Assembly: GCF_001544975.2 (NCBI RefSeq)
Contig: NZ_FCOG02000058.1
Span: 1-40,725, forward strand
Direction: 5' to 3'
Length of the DNA: 40,725 nt
Source of the DNA: Caballeronia arationis
Lineage (GTDB): Bacteria; Pseudomonadota; Gammaproteobacteria; Burkholderiales; Burkholderiaceae
The notes beneath the pieces were generated by a model. The model saw only the letters and a list, made by a program, of their open reading frames with translations, was not told the DNA's origin and ran no database searches. Shown here one piece after another: positions 15,109 to 22,965 of the stretch (position 1 is the stretch's first letter; each line of letters opens with the position of its first letter). The position numbers and the translations under genes are program-made.

Positions 15109-17288
15109 CAGCACACCTCCGGCACGACCGGTACCGGCACCGCGCCGCCGGCATCGCTTTCGGGCGGCAGCACGTTCGGCGGATCGCCTTCGCTCACCGC
15201 GAGCATAGACAGTTCGGGCAACTGCCACGGCAGAAGCGGCAGATGCACGCGGCCGGTCGCGTCCTCGGGCACGCGCCGCCACGCCCTTTCGCCGGCGCGG
15301 CGCGCGTAAAGCTGCACCGGCACGACGCTGCGCACGCCCGGCACGCGGCCGATGGCGACCTCGATCATCCGGTCTTCGACGCTGCGCCCCAGCGGCCAGC
15401 CGTTGCCGTCCGGGCCGCCGGGCAGAAGCGGCCAGAGATGTTGGCGGATGGCGTCGGCGACGGAGGCGAGGACCGCCTCGCGCTGCGTCGTATCGACGAG
15501 TTCGACGCCCGCGAGCACGCCGACCGGCACGTAATCGACGCCGATCACGTACAGTTCGGTGGCGAGCGGACGGCGCTCGTCAAGCCACGTGTGCACCGAT
15601 TCGAGCATCGGCCGGTCGGGGCGCGGGCAGGGCGCGGCGAAGCCGTCGCGCGCGGGAATCACCATCACCGAGACGACGCCGGGCACGTTGCTGCGGCGTT
15701 GCGCCGGCAGAAAGCGCTCGAGCACTTCCGCGCGCCCGACGGCCACGCCCGGCACGCGCAGCGCCAGCTCGCGATAATCCGCTGCGGTCACCGCTCGATT
15801 CGCGTGCCGCAGAATCGCCGGAATGCGCGCCTCCGCGGCCGCGAGGTCTTCGGCGTCGGCGCCGCCGAGCGTCGGCAGCGGCTGCGTCACTTTCAGGCGC
15901 GGCGCGGCCGGACCAGCGATGCTCTTGATCGAGCCAGCCGCTACGTTGCCGCTCGCGCCGCCGCCGACGCGCATCAGCGCGACCTGCACCGCGCGGCCCG
16001 ACGCCGGAACCATGCCGCGCACGCCATCGCCGAAACTGACGATGCCCGCTTCGGCGTCGAGGCTGTAGACGCGATCGTCGCGCCCGGCGGCGGCGGTGTC
16101 GGGCACTTGCCGCCAGGGCCGCAACCCTTCTTCTTCCTCCACGTCGATCTGCAGCGTCACCGCTTCCACCGAATCCGCGCCGAGCGGCAGTTGCAGGCCG
16201 GACGCGCCGGTGCCGAAGCCGATCGTCTGGCGGCCCAGCGTGCGGCGCTGCTCGATGGCGACCCCGTTGACGCCGGCCCAGCACACGCGCAGGCTCGCAA
16301 GCGTCGTGAGCGGCCGCAGCCGGATCCACGTGACGATGCGCGCCGCGACGGCCGGATCGTCGATGCGCGGGGGCTTCTCGCCGACGCCCGCGCTGTACTC
16401 CTTGGTCACGTCGTTGACGGGCGCGCCCATGTCGTCCTTGCCCGGCAGCAGCACGCGCGCGATGCCGGCGCGCGTCAGCCCGGCGGTGCCGTCCATCTGC
16501 AGTTCGAGCGGCAGATAGCCGTCGCCCGCGTCCACGCCGGTGTTCACTTCCCACACATGCGCGATGCGCGCGCGCACGCCGACGTCGTCGAACGGCGCGA
16601 GCATCGGCATGGCCGGCGCAAAGCCGATGTTCAGCACCAGCCGGCGATTTTCCGCCCCGCCGCCGAGCTCCGCGCGCACCGCGTCGATCTGCGCGGGCCG
16701 GGCCGCGAGCAGCGCGAGCCACAAGTAACCGTCGACGCTTTCATGCGCCACGTCGCGCCCGTCGGTTTCCGCGCCGGCGGAGAACAGCGGCGTCGTGACA
16801 TAGCCATTCGGAAGCTCCGAAAGCCCGTACAGCTCCTGCAGGTCGGGCAGCAGATCGCGAAACTGCGCGGCTTCGTCGGCGTTCGGGCGGCGCTTGATGT
16901 ACGCCTGCGCGCTTACCGCGTGCACGGTGACTTCGGTGAGCGTCTCGAAATGCTGGGGACGATCGATGGCGGCATGCAGCGGCAGCGTCACCGGCGCGAC
17001 GACCGCTGGATCGTCGATGGCGATCTGTACGAGACCCTGCGCTGGCTGCGCGGGCAGCATGCCGACGCCGAGCAGGCGCAGGAACGCGAGACGCTGGCGT
17101 TCCGGCAGCACGTTGGCGCGATACAGGACCGTGTCGTGGAGCCACGCGAAGAGGTCGATCAGCGTCATGCCCGGATCGCCTGCGCGCGGGTTGGTCCACT
17201 CCGGCGCGTGCGCCGGAATGCGGCGCACGAGATCGCCGACGAGATCGTCGAAGCTGCGGTCATCGAGCGCGGGCGGTCGGATCGGCAT
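15108..17288 (-). CDS. Baseplate J-like assembly protein (TIGR02243 type, Afp11-like)
   Basis: 726 residues. The N-terminus has DRSFDDLVGDLVRRIPAHAP, GDPGMTLIDLFAWLHDTVLY and RANVLPERQRLAFLRLLGV, which is the start of the putative baseplate assembly family TIGR02243. The middle contains the structured GDGVRGMVPASGRAVQVALM RVGGGASGNVAAGSIKSI region. The second half (VTAADYRELALRVPGVAVGR and AVPVGVLAGVEL-like segments through to about 650) is the baseplate J fold. In contractile tails this protein forms the wedge ring around the hub. Its start overlaps the stop of the gp25-like gene (TGATG), and its stop overlaps the next start, so the three wedge genes are translationally coupled. The length is normal for large eCIS members. 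Confidence 0.9.
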   Translation of the reverse strand: MPIRPPALDDRSFDDLVGDLVRRIPAHAPEWTNPRAGDPGMTLIDLFAWLHDTVLYRANVLPERQRLAFLRLLGVGMLPAQPAQGLVQIAIDDPAVVAPVTLPLHAAIDRPQHFETLTEVTVHAVSAQAYIKRRPNADEAAQFRDLLPDLQELYGLSELPNGYVTTPLFSAGAETDGRDVAHESVDGYLWLALLAARPAQIDAVRAELGGGAENRRLVLNIGFAPAMPMLAPFDDVGVRARIAHVWEVNTGVDAGDGYLPLELQMDGTAGLTRAGIARVLLPGKDDMGAPVNDVTKEYSAGVGEKPPRIDDPAVAARIVTWIRLRPLTTLASLRVCWAGVNGVAIEQRRTLGRQTIGFGTGASGLQLPLGADSVEAVTLQIDVEEEEGLRPWRQVPDTAAAGRDDRVYSLDAEAGIVSFGDGVRGMVPASGRAVQVALMRVGGGASGNVAAGSIKSIAGPAAPRLKVTQPLPTLGGADAEDLAAAEARIPAILRHANRAVTAADYRELALRVPGVAVGRAEVLERFLPAQRRSNVPGVVSVMVIPARDGFAAPCPRPDRPMLESVHTWLDERRPLATELYVIGVDYVPVGVLAGVELVDTTQREAVLASVADAIRQHLWPLLPGGPDGNGWPLGRSVEDRMIEVAIGRVPGVRSVVPVQLYARRAGERAWRRVPEDATGRVHLPLLPWQLPELSMLAVSEGDPPNVLPPESDAGGAVPVPVVPEVC

Positions 17289-17707
17289 CAGCCTGCTCCC
17301 ACGGGAACCAGCGCGCTCAACTGCGCAGCTACGCCCGTCAGCGCGAGCCGGTACGCGATGGTCACGAGCAGTTCGCGCGGATCCGCGCCGGCCTCGACAT
17401 CGACCCGGTCGATCACGATGCGCGGCTCGAAATCCTCCAGCGCGGCGAGGATCGCCTCGCGCGCCTGGGTGCGCACGGCGAGCGTGTTTGGCTGCCAGAC
17501 GAGAGCCTCGGTGCCCGCGCCGAACTGCGGCCGCATGAGTTGCTCCCCGGGCGTGGTGCGCAGGATCACCTCGATCATCTGCTTCACCGACGCGGCGGCG
17601 TCCGGCCAGACGAGCGTGCCGCTCGCGTCGGGCACGGGCAGGAGCGGCCAGCCGACCGCCACTTGCGGCTGCGCGGATTTTCCACCGGTGAGGACGGGGC
17701 CGTTCAT
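17288..17707 (-). CDS. gp25/GpW-like baseplate wedge protein (Afp9-like)
   Basis: 139 residues. The core motif of the gp25 family is present: an N-terminal WPLLPVPDASG strand, SVKQMIEVILRTTPGEQLMR helix, PQFGAGTEALVWQPN, then REAILAALEDFEPRIVIDRV and a final pair of strands. The EQLMRPQFG segment corresponds to the conserved core by which gp25 nucleates sheath attachment to the baseplate. The size is typical. It lies 1 bp after the upstream gene and overlaps the baseplate J-like gene. Confidence 0.92.
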   Translation of the reverse strand: MNGPVLTGGKSAQPQVAVGWPLLPVPDASGTLVWPDAAASVKQMIEVILRTTPGEQLMRPQFGAGTEALVWQPNTLAVRTQAREAILAALEDFEPRIVIDRVDVEAGADPRELLVTIAYRLALTGVAAQLSALVPVGAG

Positions 17708-17708
17708 G

Positions 17709-19340
17709 TCATTTCGGCTTTGGGTAAGGAATGCAGATCTTCACGTAGGCCATCCAGAAGAAGCAGATGTCGAACAGCTTGAGAAAGAGGTTCAGGATAA
17801 TGAACGCGCACAGGAAGATGATCGGCAGCGAGAAGCTGCACAGCCAGCCGATGCCGATGCCCGATGGCCGACTGCCTTCGCCGCTCGCGAGCTTCTTCAT
17901 GTCGCCGTTCAGCAGATTGGCGATTTCCGGCGGCACCTCGAACGTCACCGACGGCCTGAGCATCTTCAGCTTCGACAGCGGCGGCATCGCGAGGCGCATG
18001 GGGGGGCCGTCGCCGTCCCACCACGGCACGACCCGGAACGGCTCGCAATAGCACGTGCTCCAAATGAGCGCGGACGCGCATTGCGCGTGATTCTGCATGC
18101 GTGCGAAGGCGCGCACGACGTAGAGTGCATCGTCGCGATCGAACTTCGGCGTATGCGGCGCGACGTCGCTTACGCGCGCCGACAGACACGCCAGCGCGCA
18201 GCGCGTGAGCCGCTCGCCCGCGGCGTCGTCGATGCGCGGCCAGCCGGTCGGCATCGTCAGGCCGCTAGCGTTGGCATTGCCGCCGACGAGAATGTCCGCC
18301 GCCGCGGCGGCGAAATCGGCGGCGTTCACGTCGGGGCGCGCGTTGCCGTCGGCGTCGGCGCCCATTGGCAGGACGAGTTGCGCGAGCTCGGCGAGCAGCG
18401 CGCGTGCGGCGGCGGCGCCGCTGAACGCGCCGAGCTCCACCTGAAGCTGCTGCAGGAACACGCCGAACGCGTAGAGGCGGCCCTCGTCGGTGTCGGCGGA
18501 TGCGGGCGTGCCGAGCACGTTCCACGCCGGATCGAGCGATTGGCCGGCGCGCGGCATCGACATGTCGGGACGCGCTTTCAGATATTCCGAGAAGTGCAGG
18601 AGCACCTGCGTGAGGTCGTCGCCGGAGAGCGCGTCGAAGTCGGGCGCGGACGCCGTCGCGACGCGCTCGCTGCTCGCGACCGGCACCACGCCGAAAACGA
18701 TGGTGCGCCCGCGCGCCCGGCAGATGTCCGGCGGCGCGACGTACAGCGGCACCACGTCCTCGACCGGCAGCGGCGCGGCGCCGCGCCGTGCGGACAGCCG
18801 CACCGCCAGTTGCGCGCTGGCGGGCAGCGCGGTCGCCGGACGCTGCGGCGGATCTGGATCGGGATCCGCGCCCGGAGACGCGCCGGGCGCGGCGGCCGTG
18901 AAGCGCCAGCCTAGCGGCTGGCCGTTGCTCTTCATCCACCCCAGCAGCGAGCCGTCGGCGGGATTCAGGCGCCGTAGTACGAGGCCCATGCCCGCGAGCT
19001 TGCGCGGATCGACCGGCGGCATGCCGGGCATCCGGCACGCGGCTTCAAACAGCGCGACGTGATGCTGCCGGTGGATCGGCAGGCTCAGTTCAAGGCGGCC
19101 GTCCGCGCCGTGCCTGAGTCGGCGCCGCGCGGCGAGGCGCGTTTCCCAGTCGTCGGCGCGCAGATCGGCGAAAAGCGCCTGCAGGAACGCATCTTCGCGC
19201 AGGCTGACGATTACCGTGCCGGCGTCGCCGCCGCCGAGGGGGCGCAGCACGACGTCATGAGCCGGCTGCATCGGCAGCGTGGCGGCGAGGCGGCGGCGTT
19301 GCGCCGGATGCAGCGGCGTCTTGTCGGCGAGCGTGCTCAT
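17709..19340 (-). CDS. Baseplate-region protein with a C-terminal membrane segment
   Basis: 543 residues from the ATG at 19340, which overlaps the spike gene stop as ATGA. The first 480 residues look soluble, with no recognised domain. The conserved-looking parts are the N-terminal strand region (HDVVLRPLGGGDAGTVIVSL) and a Cys/Trp-rich stretch (ALIWSTCYCEPFRVVPWWDG). Residues about 494-535 are strongly hydrophobic (WLCSFSLPIIFLCAFIILNL, then FLKLFDICFFWMAYVKICI). These could span a membrane once, or twice as a hairpin, and end in a short basic PYPKPK tail. A membrane segment is unexpected in a particle component. It could tether loaded particles to the inner membrane, as the separate membrane adaptor CisA is reported to do for the Streptomyces system; homology to that protein is not claimed. 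It could also be buried in the hub. Confidence 0.7.
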   Translation of the reverse strand: MSTLADKTPLHPAQRRRLAATLPMQPAHDVVLRPLGGGDAGTVIVSLREDAFLQALFADLRADDWETRLAARRRLRHGADGRLELSLPIHRQHHVALFEAACRMPGMPPVDPRKLAGMGLVLRRLNPADGSLLGWMKSNGQPLGWRFTAAAPGASPGADPDPDPPQRPATALPASAQLAVRLSARRGAAPLPVEDVVPLYVAPPDICRARGRTIVFGVVPVASSERVATASAPDFDALSGDDLTQVLLHFSEYLKARPDMSMPRAGQSLDPAWNVLGTPASADTDEGRLYAFGVFLQQLQVELGAFSGAAAARALLAELAQLVLPMGADADGNARPDVNAADFAAAAADILVGGNANASGLTMPTGWPRIDDAAGERLTRCALACLSARVSDVAPHTPKFDRDDALYVVRAFARMQNHAQCASALIWSTCYCEPFRVVPWWDGDGPPMRLAMPPLSKLKMLRPSVTFEVPPEIANLLNGDMKKLASGEGSRPSGIGIGWLCSFSLPIIFLCAFIILNLFLKLFDICFFWMAYVKICIPYPKPK

Positions 19341-20020
19341 AGCAAATTGTTGGTTCCGATCGAGTAGTGTTGCGAAACGACGCTGGTGGCGCTGAGCGTC
19401 TGGCATTGCACGACGTTGGAGAACGTCGCCATCGCGGAATTGACGGTCGTTTCGCTCGCCGAGACCGATACGGTCGTCGCCGTCACCGACACAGCGCCCG
19501 AACTCTGCACGCTGACGCCCGCGGTGTTCGCGGTGATCGTGCTGCCCGTGCCGGTGTCGAGCGTGATCGAGCCGCCGGCCGCGTCGGTGAGTGTAGCGGT
19601 GACGCCGTTGGGCGTCTCGATCTCCACTTTCTCCTGCCCATCCGCCGCCTCGACGATCGCGATGCGCGTACCATTGCGCCCGGTCAGCGTCCAGCGGTCG
19701 ATGCGCTCGCCGCCGATCGATTCCGGCACGCTCGTCGCTCCGTTCCACAGCGTGCCGACTACCACCGGCGCGCGCGGATCGCCGCCGACGAACACGACTA
19801 GCACTTCGTCGCCGACATCGGGAATGAGGAACGCGCCGCGGTTGTCGCCCGCGAACGGCACCGCGACGCGCGCCCACAGCGGGGCCGAGCCGTCGGTCTC
19901 GGGGCCCGGCAGGCGCACCTGCACGCGCGCGCGCTCGGCGGGATCCTTCACCGAGACCACCAGGCCGATGTGCGGGCCGTAGAGCCACCCGTGCCGCGCG
20001 CCGAGCGCGTTCATCTTCAT
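19337..20020 (-). CDS. Spike protein, gpV/VgrG gp5-like (Afp8 C-terminal part)
   Basis: 227 residues. The N-terminal half is an OB-fold of the gpV/gp5 type: YGPHIGLVVSVKDPAERARV, QVRLPGPETDGSAPLWARVA, PFAGDNRGAFLIPDVGDEVL and FVGGDPRAPVVVGTLWNGAT are hallmark stretches. From about residue 130 the chain becomes a regular Thr/Ser/Val-rich beta helix (ETPNGVTATLTDAAGGSITL onward), the needle. Two ATGs are close together (20020 and 20014); the first overlaps the hub stop as ATGA and is chosen. Together with the next gene upstream it makes up the equivalent of a split VgrG/Afp8. No PAAR tip protein was recognised. Confidence 0.9.
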   Translation of the reverse strand: MKMNALGARHGWLYGPHIGLVVSVKDPAERARVQVRLPGPETDGSAPLWARVAVPFAGDNRGAFLIPDVGDEVLVVFVGGDPRAPVVVGTLWNGATSVPESIGGERIDRWTLTGRNGTRIAIVEAADGQEKVEIETPNGVTATLTDAAGGSITLDTGTGSTITANTAGVSVQSSGAVSVTATTVSVSASETTVNSAMATFSNVVQCQTLSATSVVSQHYSIGTNNLL

Positions 20021-21102
20021 GCGCCGTCTCCCAGATAGGCACATTCGGCGAGGAAATCCGTGAGATAGCCGCTCGCGACATCGAAGCGGTGCACCGCGCG
20101 CGTCACCGAAAAGTCGTTTTCGAAGAACGGATTGACGTCCTTGATGGTCAGCTTGCTGCCGACGCGGATCTGCGGATCGCCCTGCGCACAGCCGTCGATG
20201 CGCACGAAGCGGCGCGCGCGCTGGCCATAGAGCGCGCGGGCGACGGCGTCGGCCTCGGCGGACGAGAGCGCGTCGGCGTCGCCGCTGTTCTCGGCGACTT
20301 CGCCGATCCGCTTGCGCAACGCCGACGGGCCGTCGGTGCCCGCGCCCGGGCCGAGCTCGCCCGAACTCGCGACGGCGTCGACGGCTTCGCCCGCGGCGCC
20401 GTCGAAACCGCCGACGCGCACGCTCGTCACTTGATCGGCGAGATCGGCTGTGATGCGCCCGCGCACCAGTTGCACGCCGTTTCGCAGCACGACGCTGGTG
20501 CGCGAGTCGACGGCGCGGCGGCCGGCCTGCAGCTTGTCGTCGACAGCCTGCAGGTCGCAGTCGAAGCGCGCGAGGATGCGGCGCAGAAACGCGAGGTCGC
20601 TTTCGTTGATTTGCGCCCAGTCGGATTGCGGGACGTCGAGACCGTCGCGGATCTGCGGCGTGAGACCGTGATCGCGCGCGATGGCCCGCACCAGATCGGC
20701 GGGCGACTGGTTCTCGAACACCCGGCTGCGGCGCTTGCGGCGCGCGCCCCACAGGCGGTCTTCGGCGAGCACGGTGAAGAGCGGCGGACGGCCGTCGGCG
20801 TATTCGCCCTCGATCGCGGTGATGACGCCGTCGAACACTTCCTGCGGCGCGCTGGTTTCGCCGCAATAGATCTTGATCGACGCGCCGAGCTGTACCGGCG
20901 ATGTTGCGGTCGCGCCCCAGTCGGCGGTGCCGTCGGCGTAGGATAGGTTGTCGTACAGGCTCAGCTCCAGGTTCGAGAGGCCGCCGAGCTGCTCGGTGAC
21001 GCGCATCGAATAGATCGAGTCGGTCAGCAGCGGCAGCGACTGTTCGGCGATGCGCACGGTCGGGGCCGCGCTGATCAGGACGGGGGACTCGGACGCGCCC
21101 AT
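20017..21102 (-). CDS. Baseplate hub protein, gpD/late control D-like (Afp8 N-terminal part)
   Basis: 361 residues, corresponding to the gp27-like half of VgrG. Characteristic stretches are LSNLELSLYDNLSYADGTAD, KIYCGETSAPQEVFDGVITA and EGEYADGRPPLFTVLAEDRL. The middle reads SPADLVRAIARDHGLTPQIR, then SDWAQINESDLAFLRRILAR, the typical gpD core. The C-terminal barrel includes GSKLTIKDVNPFFENDFSVT. It forms the trimeric hub between tube and spike. Its start is 1 bp after the stop of the 61-residue gene. Confidence 0.9.
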   Translation of the reverse strand: MGASESPVLISAAPTVRIAEQSLPLLTDSIYSMRVTEQLGGLSNLELSLYDNLSYADGTADWGATATSPVQLGASIKIYCGETSAPQEVFDGVITAIEGEYADGRPPLFTVLAEDRLWGARRKRRSRVFENQSPADLVRAIARDHGLTPQIRDGLDVPQSDWAQINESDLAFLRRILARFDCDLQAVDDKLQAGRRAVDSRTSVVLRNGVQLVRGRITADLADQVTSVRVGGFDGAAGEAVDAVASSGELGPGAGTDGPSALRKRIGEVAENSGDADALSSAEADAVARALYGQRARRFVRIDGCAQGDPQIRVGSKLTIKDVNPFFENDFSVTRAVHRFDVASGYLTDFLAECAYLGDGA

Positions 21103-21103
21103 G

Positions 21104-21289
21104 TCAATCCACCCGCAGCCGCATGCCGCGTTCTTCGTCGCGCCGCAGGAACAGGCGCAGCGCCTCGGGATCGGGACGCGGCGCGCGCATCGATGCGGCC
21201 GACCGCGCGCCGCCGCCGTCGTCGTTGCGCGGTTCGCGGGAATCCGGTTCGGGGGTTTCGAGCTGCACTTCGCCGATGGTCACGGGCAT
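21104..21289 (-). CDS. Small linker-type protein between adaptor and hub genes
   Basis: 61 residues. It has a short beta-like N-terminus (MPVTIGEVQLETPEPDS), a polar Gly/Ala/Arg-rich middle, and a C-terminus with PDPEALRLFLRRDEERGMRL. It is flanked tightly by the adaptor (9 bp upstream) and the hub (1 bp downstream), so it is very likely a real part of the operon. Small proteins occupy this position in several contractile tails, but no family was recognised. A role bridging the adaptor and the hub is a guess. Confidence 0.6.
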   Translation of the reverse strand: MPVTIGEVQLETPEPDSREPRNDDGGGARSAASMRAPRPDPEALRLFLRRDEERGMRLRVD

Positions 21290-21298
21290 GATCGTTTC

Positions 21299-22453
21299 TC
21301 AGCGGATGCGCACGGAGGCGGTCAAGGGAGTGCCGCCGGCCATGGCCACGGCCGAACCGGACGCGTCGCCGGCGATGAGCCGGCCGGTGATGTCGAAGCG
21401 CGCGGTCGCGCCGCCGTAGACCGCGGCGGGACCGCTCGCCAGCAGCCGCGTGGGGTCGAGCCGCGTGCTCAGCGTGGCCGATTTCGATACGCCGAGTCCC
21501 GCGAACGCGCCGCTGCTCGCGGACACGCCCGCGCTTGCGCTCGCGCCGAACCCCGCGCTGATGCCTGCGCTTGCGCTGAATCCCGCTCCCGCGCCGACGC
21601 CTACGCCTGCGCCGATTCCCGCCGATGCGCTGACGCCCAGGCCAGCGCTCGCGCCGAATCCCGCGCCGGCGGAAGCCGAGCCGCCGGCCTTAGCGCCGAT
21701 GCCGAACCCCACGCCCGCTCCGAGCGACGCACCCACGCCGGCTGATCCGCCCGCGCCGAACCCCGCCGAGGCGCCCGCGCTGAAACCCGCCGCCGCCTTG
21801 AGCTGCACGCCGCCCGACACCGCGAGCATCGCGCCCGCGCCTGCGCTGAAACCCGCCGCGGCGCCCGCGCCCATGCGCATCGATTCGAGGCCGTTGGCGG
21901 CGGCCAGTGCACGGCCGGCCCGCGCGTCGCCGCAGAGCGTCGCGATGGTGGTCGCCAGTGAGCCGTTCCCGGGCGCGTTGACATAGCTGATAGTGACGTA
22001 TTTGGAGCCGGCCGGCATCGGCATGCCATGGAGGCTCACGATCGTCAGCGCCACGGTCGCGCGCAGCGGTGTGCCCTCGGCAGACCAGAAGTCGAGCGTC
22101 GTCGTCGCGGACTCGATCACGCCGTCGAACGAAAACGAGCCCCAGCGGAAGGTCACGGTCTTCGGCGCCTCGGCCTTGTCGCTCTTCTGCACGAGGATCA
22201 GCGCGTCGAGCTTGTCGGTGAACTTGTGCACGTCCACGCCGAGATCGGTGCTGTCGAAGAACAGTTCGACATCCATCTTCGCGGTGGTCGCCTGCGTGGC
22301 CTGCTTGGCCTCGGTCTTGCTGTTGCCGCCGGCTTCCTCCGACTGGAGCTTGTTGGTGCAGGTGAGCTTGAGCGAAGCCGGGTTGAACATCACCGGGAAA
22401 GCTTCGGCTTTCCTGCCCTCCGGTTCGAAAGTCGCCGGCTCGATCTTCATCAT
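21299..22453 (-). CDS. Tube-hub adaptor (CIS tube/Afp7-like) with Gly/Ala/Ser repeat tail
   Basis: 384 residues. Residues 1-165 match the contractile injection system tube adaptor (Afp7/PVC7): FPVMFNPASLKLTCTNKLQS, MDVELFFDSTDLGVDVHKFT, TFRWGSFSFDGVIESATTTL DFWSAEGTPLRATVALTI. Family members usually end in a LysM domain. Here only a degenerate trace remains (RALAAANGLESMR, about 180-193). It is followed by about 128 residues (195-322) made almost only of Gly, Ala, Ser and Val with Phe or Leu at intervals, as in AGFSAGAGA and ASAGLGVSASAGIGAG. A beta-like C-terminal domain of about 60 residues follows (TRLDPTRLLASGPAAVYGG, ARFDITGRLI). The ATG at 22453 overlaps the tube 2 stop (ATGA). The repeat could be a flexible or fibrous spacer. 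Confidence 0.85.
   Translation of the reverse strand: MMKIEPATFEPEGRKAEAFPVMFNPASLKLTCTNKLQSEEAGGNSKTEAKQATQATTAKMDVELFFDSTDLGVDVHKFTDKLDALILVQKSDKAEAPKTVTFRWGSFSFDGVIESATTTLDFWSAEGTPLRATVALTIVSLHGMPMPAGSKYVTISYVNAPGNGSLATTIATLCGDARAGRALAAANGLESMRMGAGAAAGFSAGAGAMLAVSGGVQLKAAAGFSAGASAGFGAGGSAGVGASLGAGVGFGIGAKAGGSASAGAGFGASAGLGVSASAGIGAGVGVGAGAGFSASAGISAGFGASASAGVSASSGAFAGLGVSKSATLSTRLDPTRLLASGPAAVYGGATARFDITGRLIAGDASGSAVAMAGGTPLTASVRIR
21488..21871. repeat. Low-complexity tandem repeat encoding Gly/Ala/Ser-rich segment
   Basis: On the plus strand, imperfect units such as GCGCCGAATCCCGC and GCGCTGAAACCCGC recur every 24-36 bases for about 380 bp. On the coding (minus) strand these give AGFSAGASAGFGAG-like peptides. 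The unit spacing is a multiple of 3, so expansion or contraction would keep the frame. This is the most repetitive DNA in the window. Confidence 0.8.
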
Positions 22454-22965
22454 GGCGTCGCCTCCGCGTGCAGACCTTCATGGACCAGATGAAGTTCCTC
22501 AATGGCGATCTCGCCGGTGCGCGCGTTGAGATCGCCTGCGCGGTAGCGCGTCGGCATCGCGTTCGTCAGCGTCCAGGCGACCACGGGCGCGCGTCCGCGC
22601 AGCAGCGCGATCGTCACGTCGCTGCGACTCGTGGGCTGCCAGTTGCCGTTGGCCGTCAGGTCCGCGCCCGCGAACAGCGCCCACCACGCCCACAGATGCC
22701 GCGCCTGGATCACGCCGCGCTTCATGATCACCGTGCCGAACGTGACCGGCCCGACGCGCTGCAGCGCGCCGTAGTTGCGGCCGCCGACGCGGATGGTCTT
22801 CGGTTCCATCGTCGCTTCTAGGCCGGAGACTTCGGAGAACGCGCCGGTCACTTCGTCGGGCAGCCCGGCGGTCGGCGCGAAGCCGGCGCGCGCAAACGAC
22901 ACGTGGAAATTGAAGCCGGCGAGCGGCAGCAGCGGGTCCTGTCCGGCGGGCACGGGGATCGGCAT
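22450..22965 (-). CDS. Tail tube protein 2 (gp19/Afp5-like)
   Basis: 171 residues. Typical tube fold: PLAGFNFHVSFARAGF, FSEVSGLEATMEPKTIRVGG, NYGALQRVGPVTFGTVIMKR and GVIQARHLWAWWAL, then DVTIALLRGRAPVVAWTL and a final IAIEELHLVHEGL. This is the phage tail protein family of gp19-like tubes. It is longer and more diverged than tube 1 (24608-25066) and precedes the adaptor gene. It is probably the special tube ring at the baseplate, as Afp5 is in Afp. The ATG shares its A with the TGA of sheath 2. Confidence 0.9.
   Translation of the reverse strand: MPIPVPAGQDPLLPLAGFNFHVSFARAGFAPTAGLPDEVTGAFSEVSGLEATMEPKTIRVGGRNYGALQRVGPVTFGTVIMKRGVIQARHLWAWWALFAGADLTANGNWQPTSRSDVTIALLRGRAPVVAWTLTNAMPTRYRAGDLNARTGEIAIEELHLVHEGLHAEATP

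Noticed and set aside
13558..15309. A plus-strand open frame of 583 codons
   Set aside because: It is antisense to the wedge gene; same reasoning.
15243..18914. A plus-strand open frame of 1223 codons
   Set aside because: It is antisense to the baseplate J, gp25 and membrane-segment genes. Its residues are Arg/His/Ala-rich without any domain, as expected for a shadow frame in high-GC DNA.
19341..20081. Extension of the 543-residue gene upstream to 20081
   Set aside because: The upstream part lies in the wrong frame over the spike gene. The ATG at 19340 with ATGA overlap is the natural start.
21488..21871. Regularly repeated DNA as a CRISPR array
   Set aside because: The units are imperfect, have no unique spacers, and encode an uninterrupted Gly/Ala/Ser segment in the adaptor gene.
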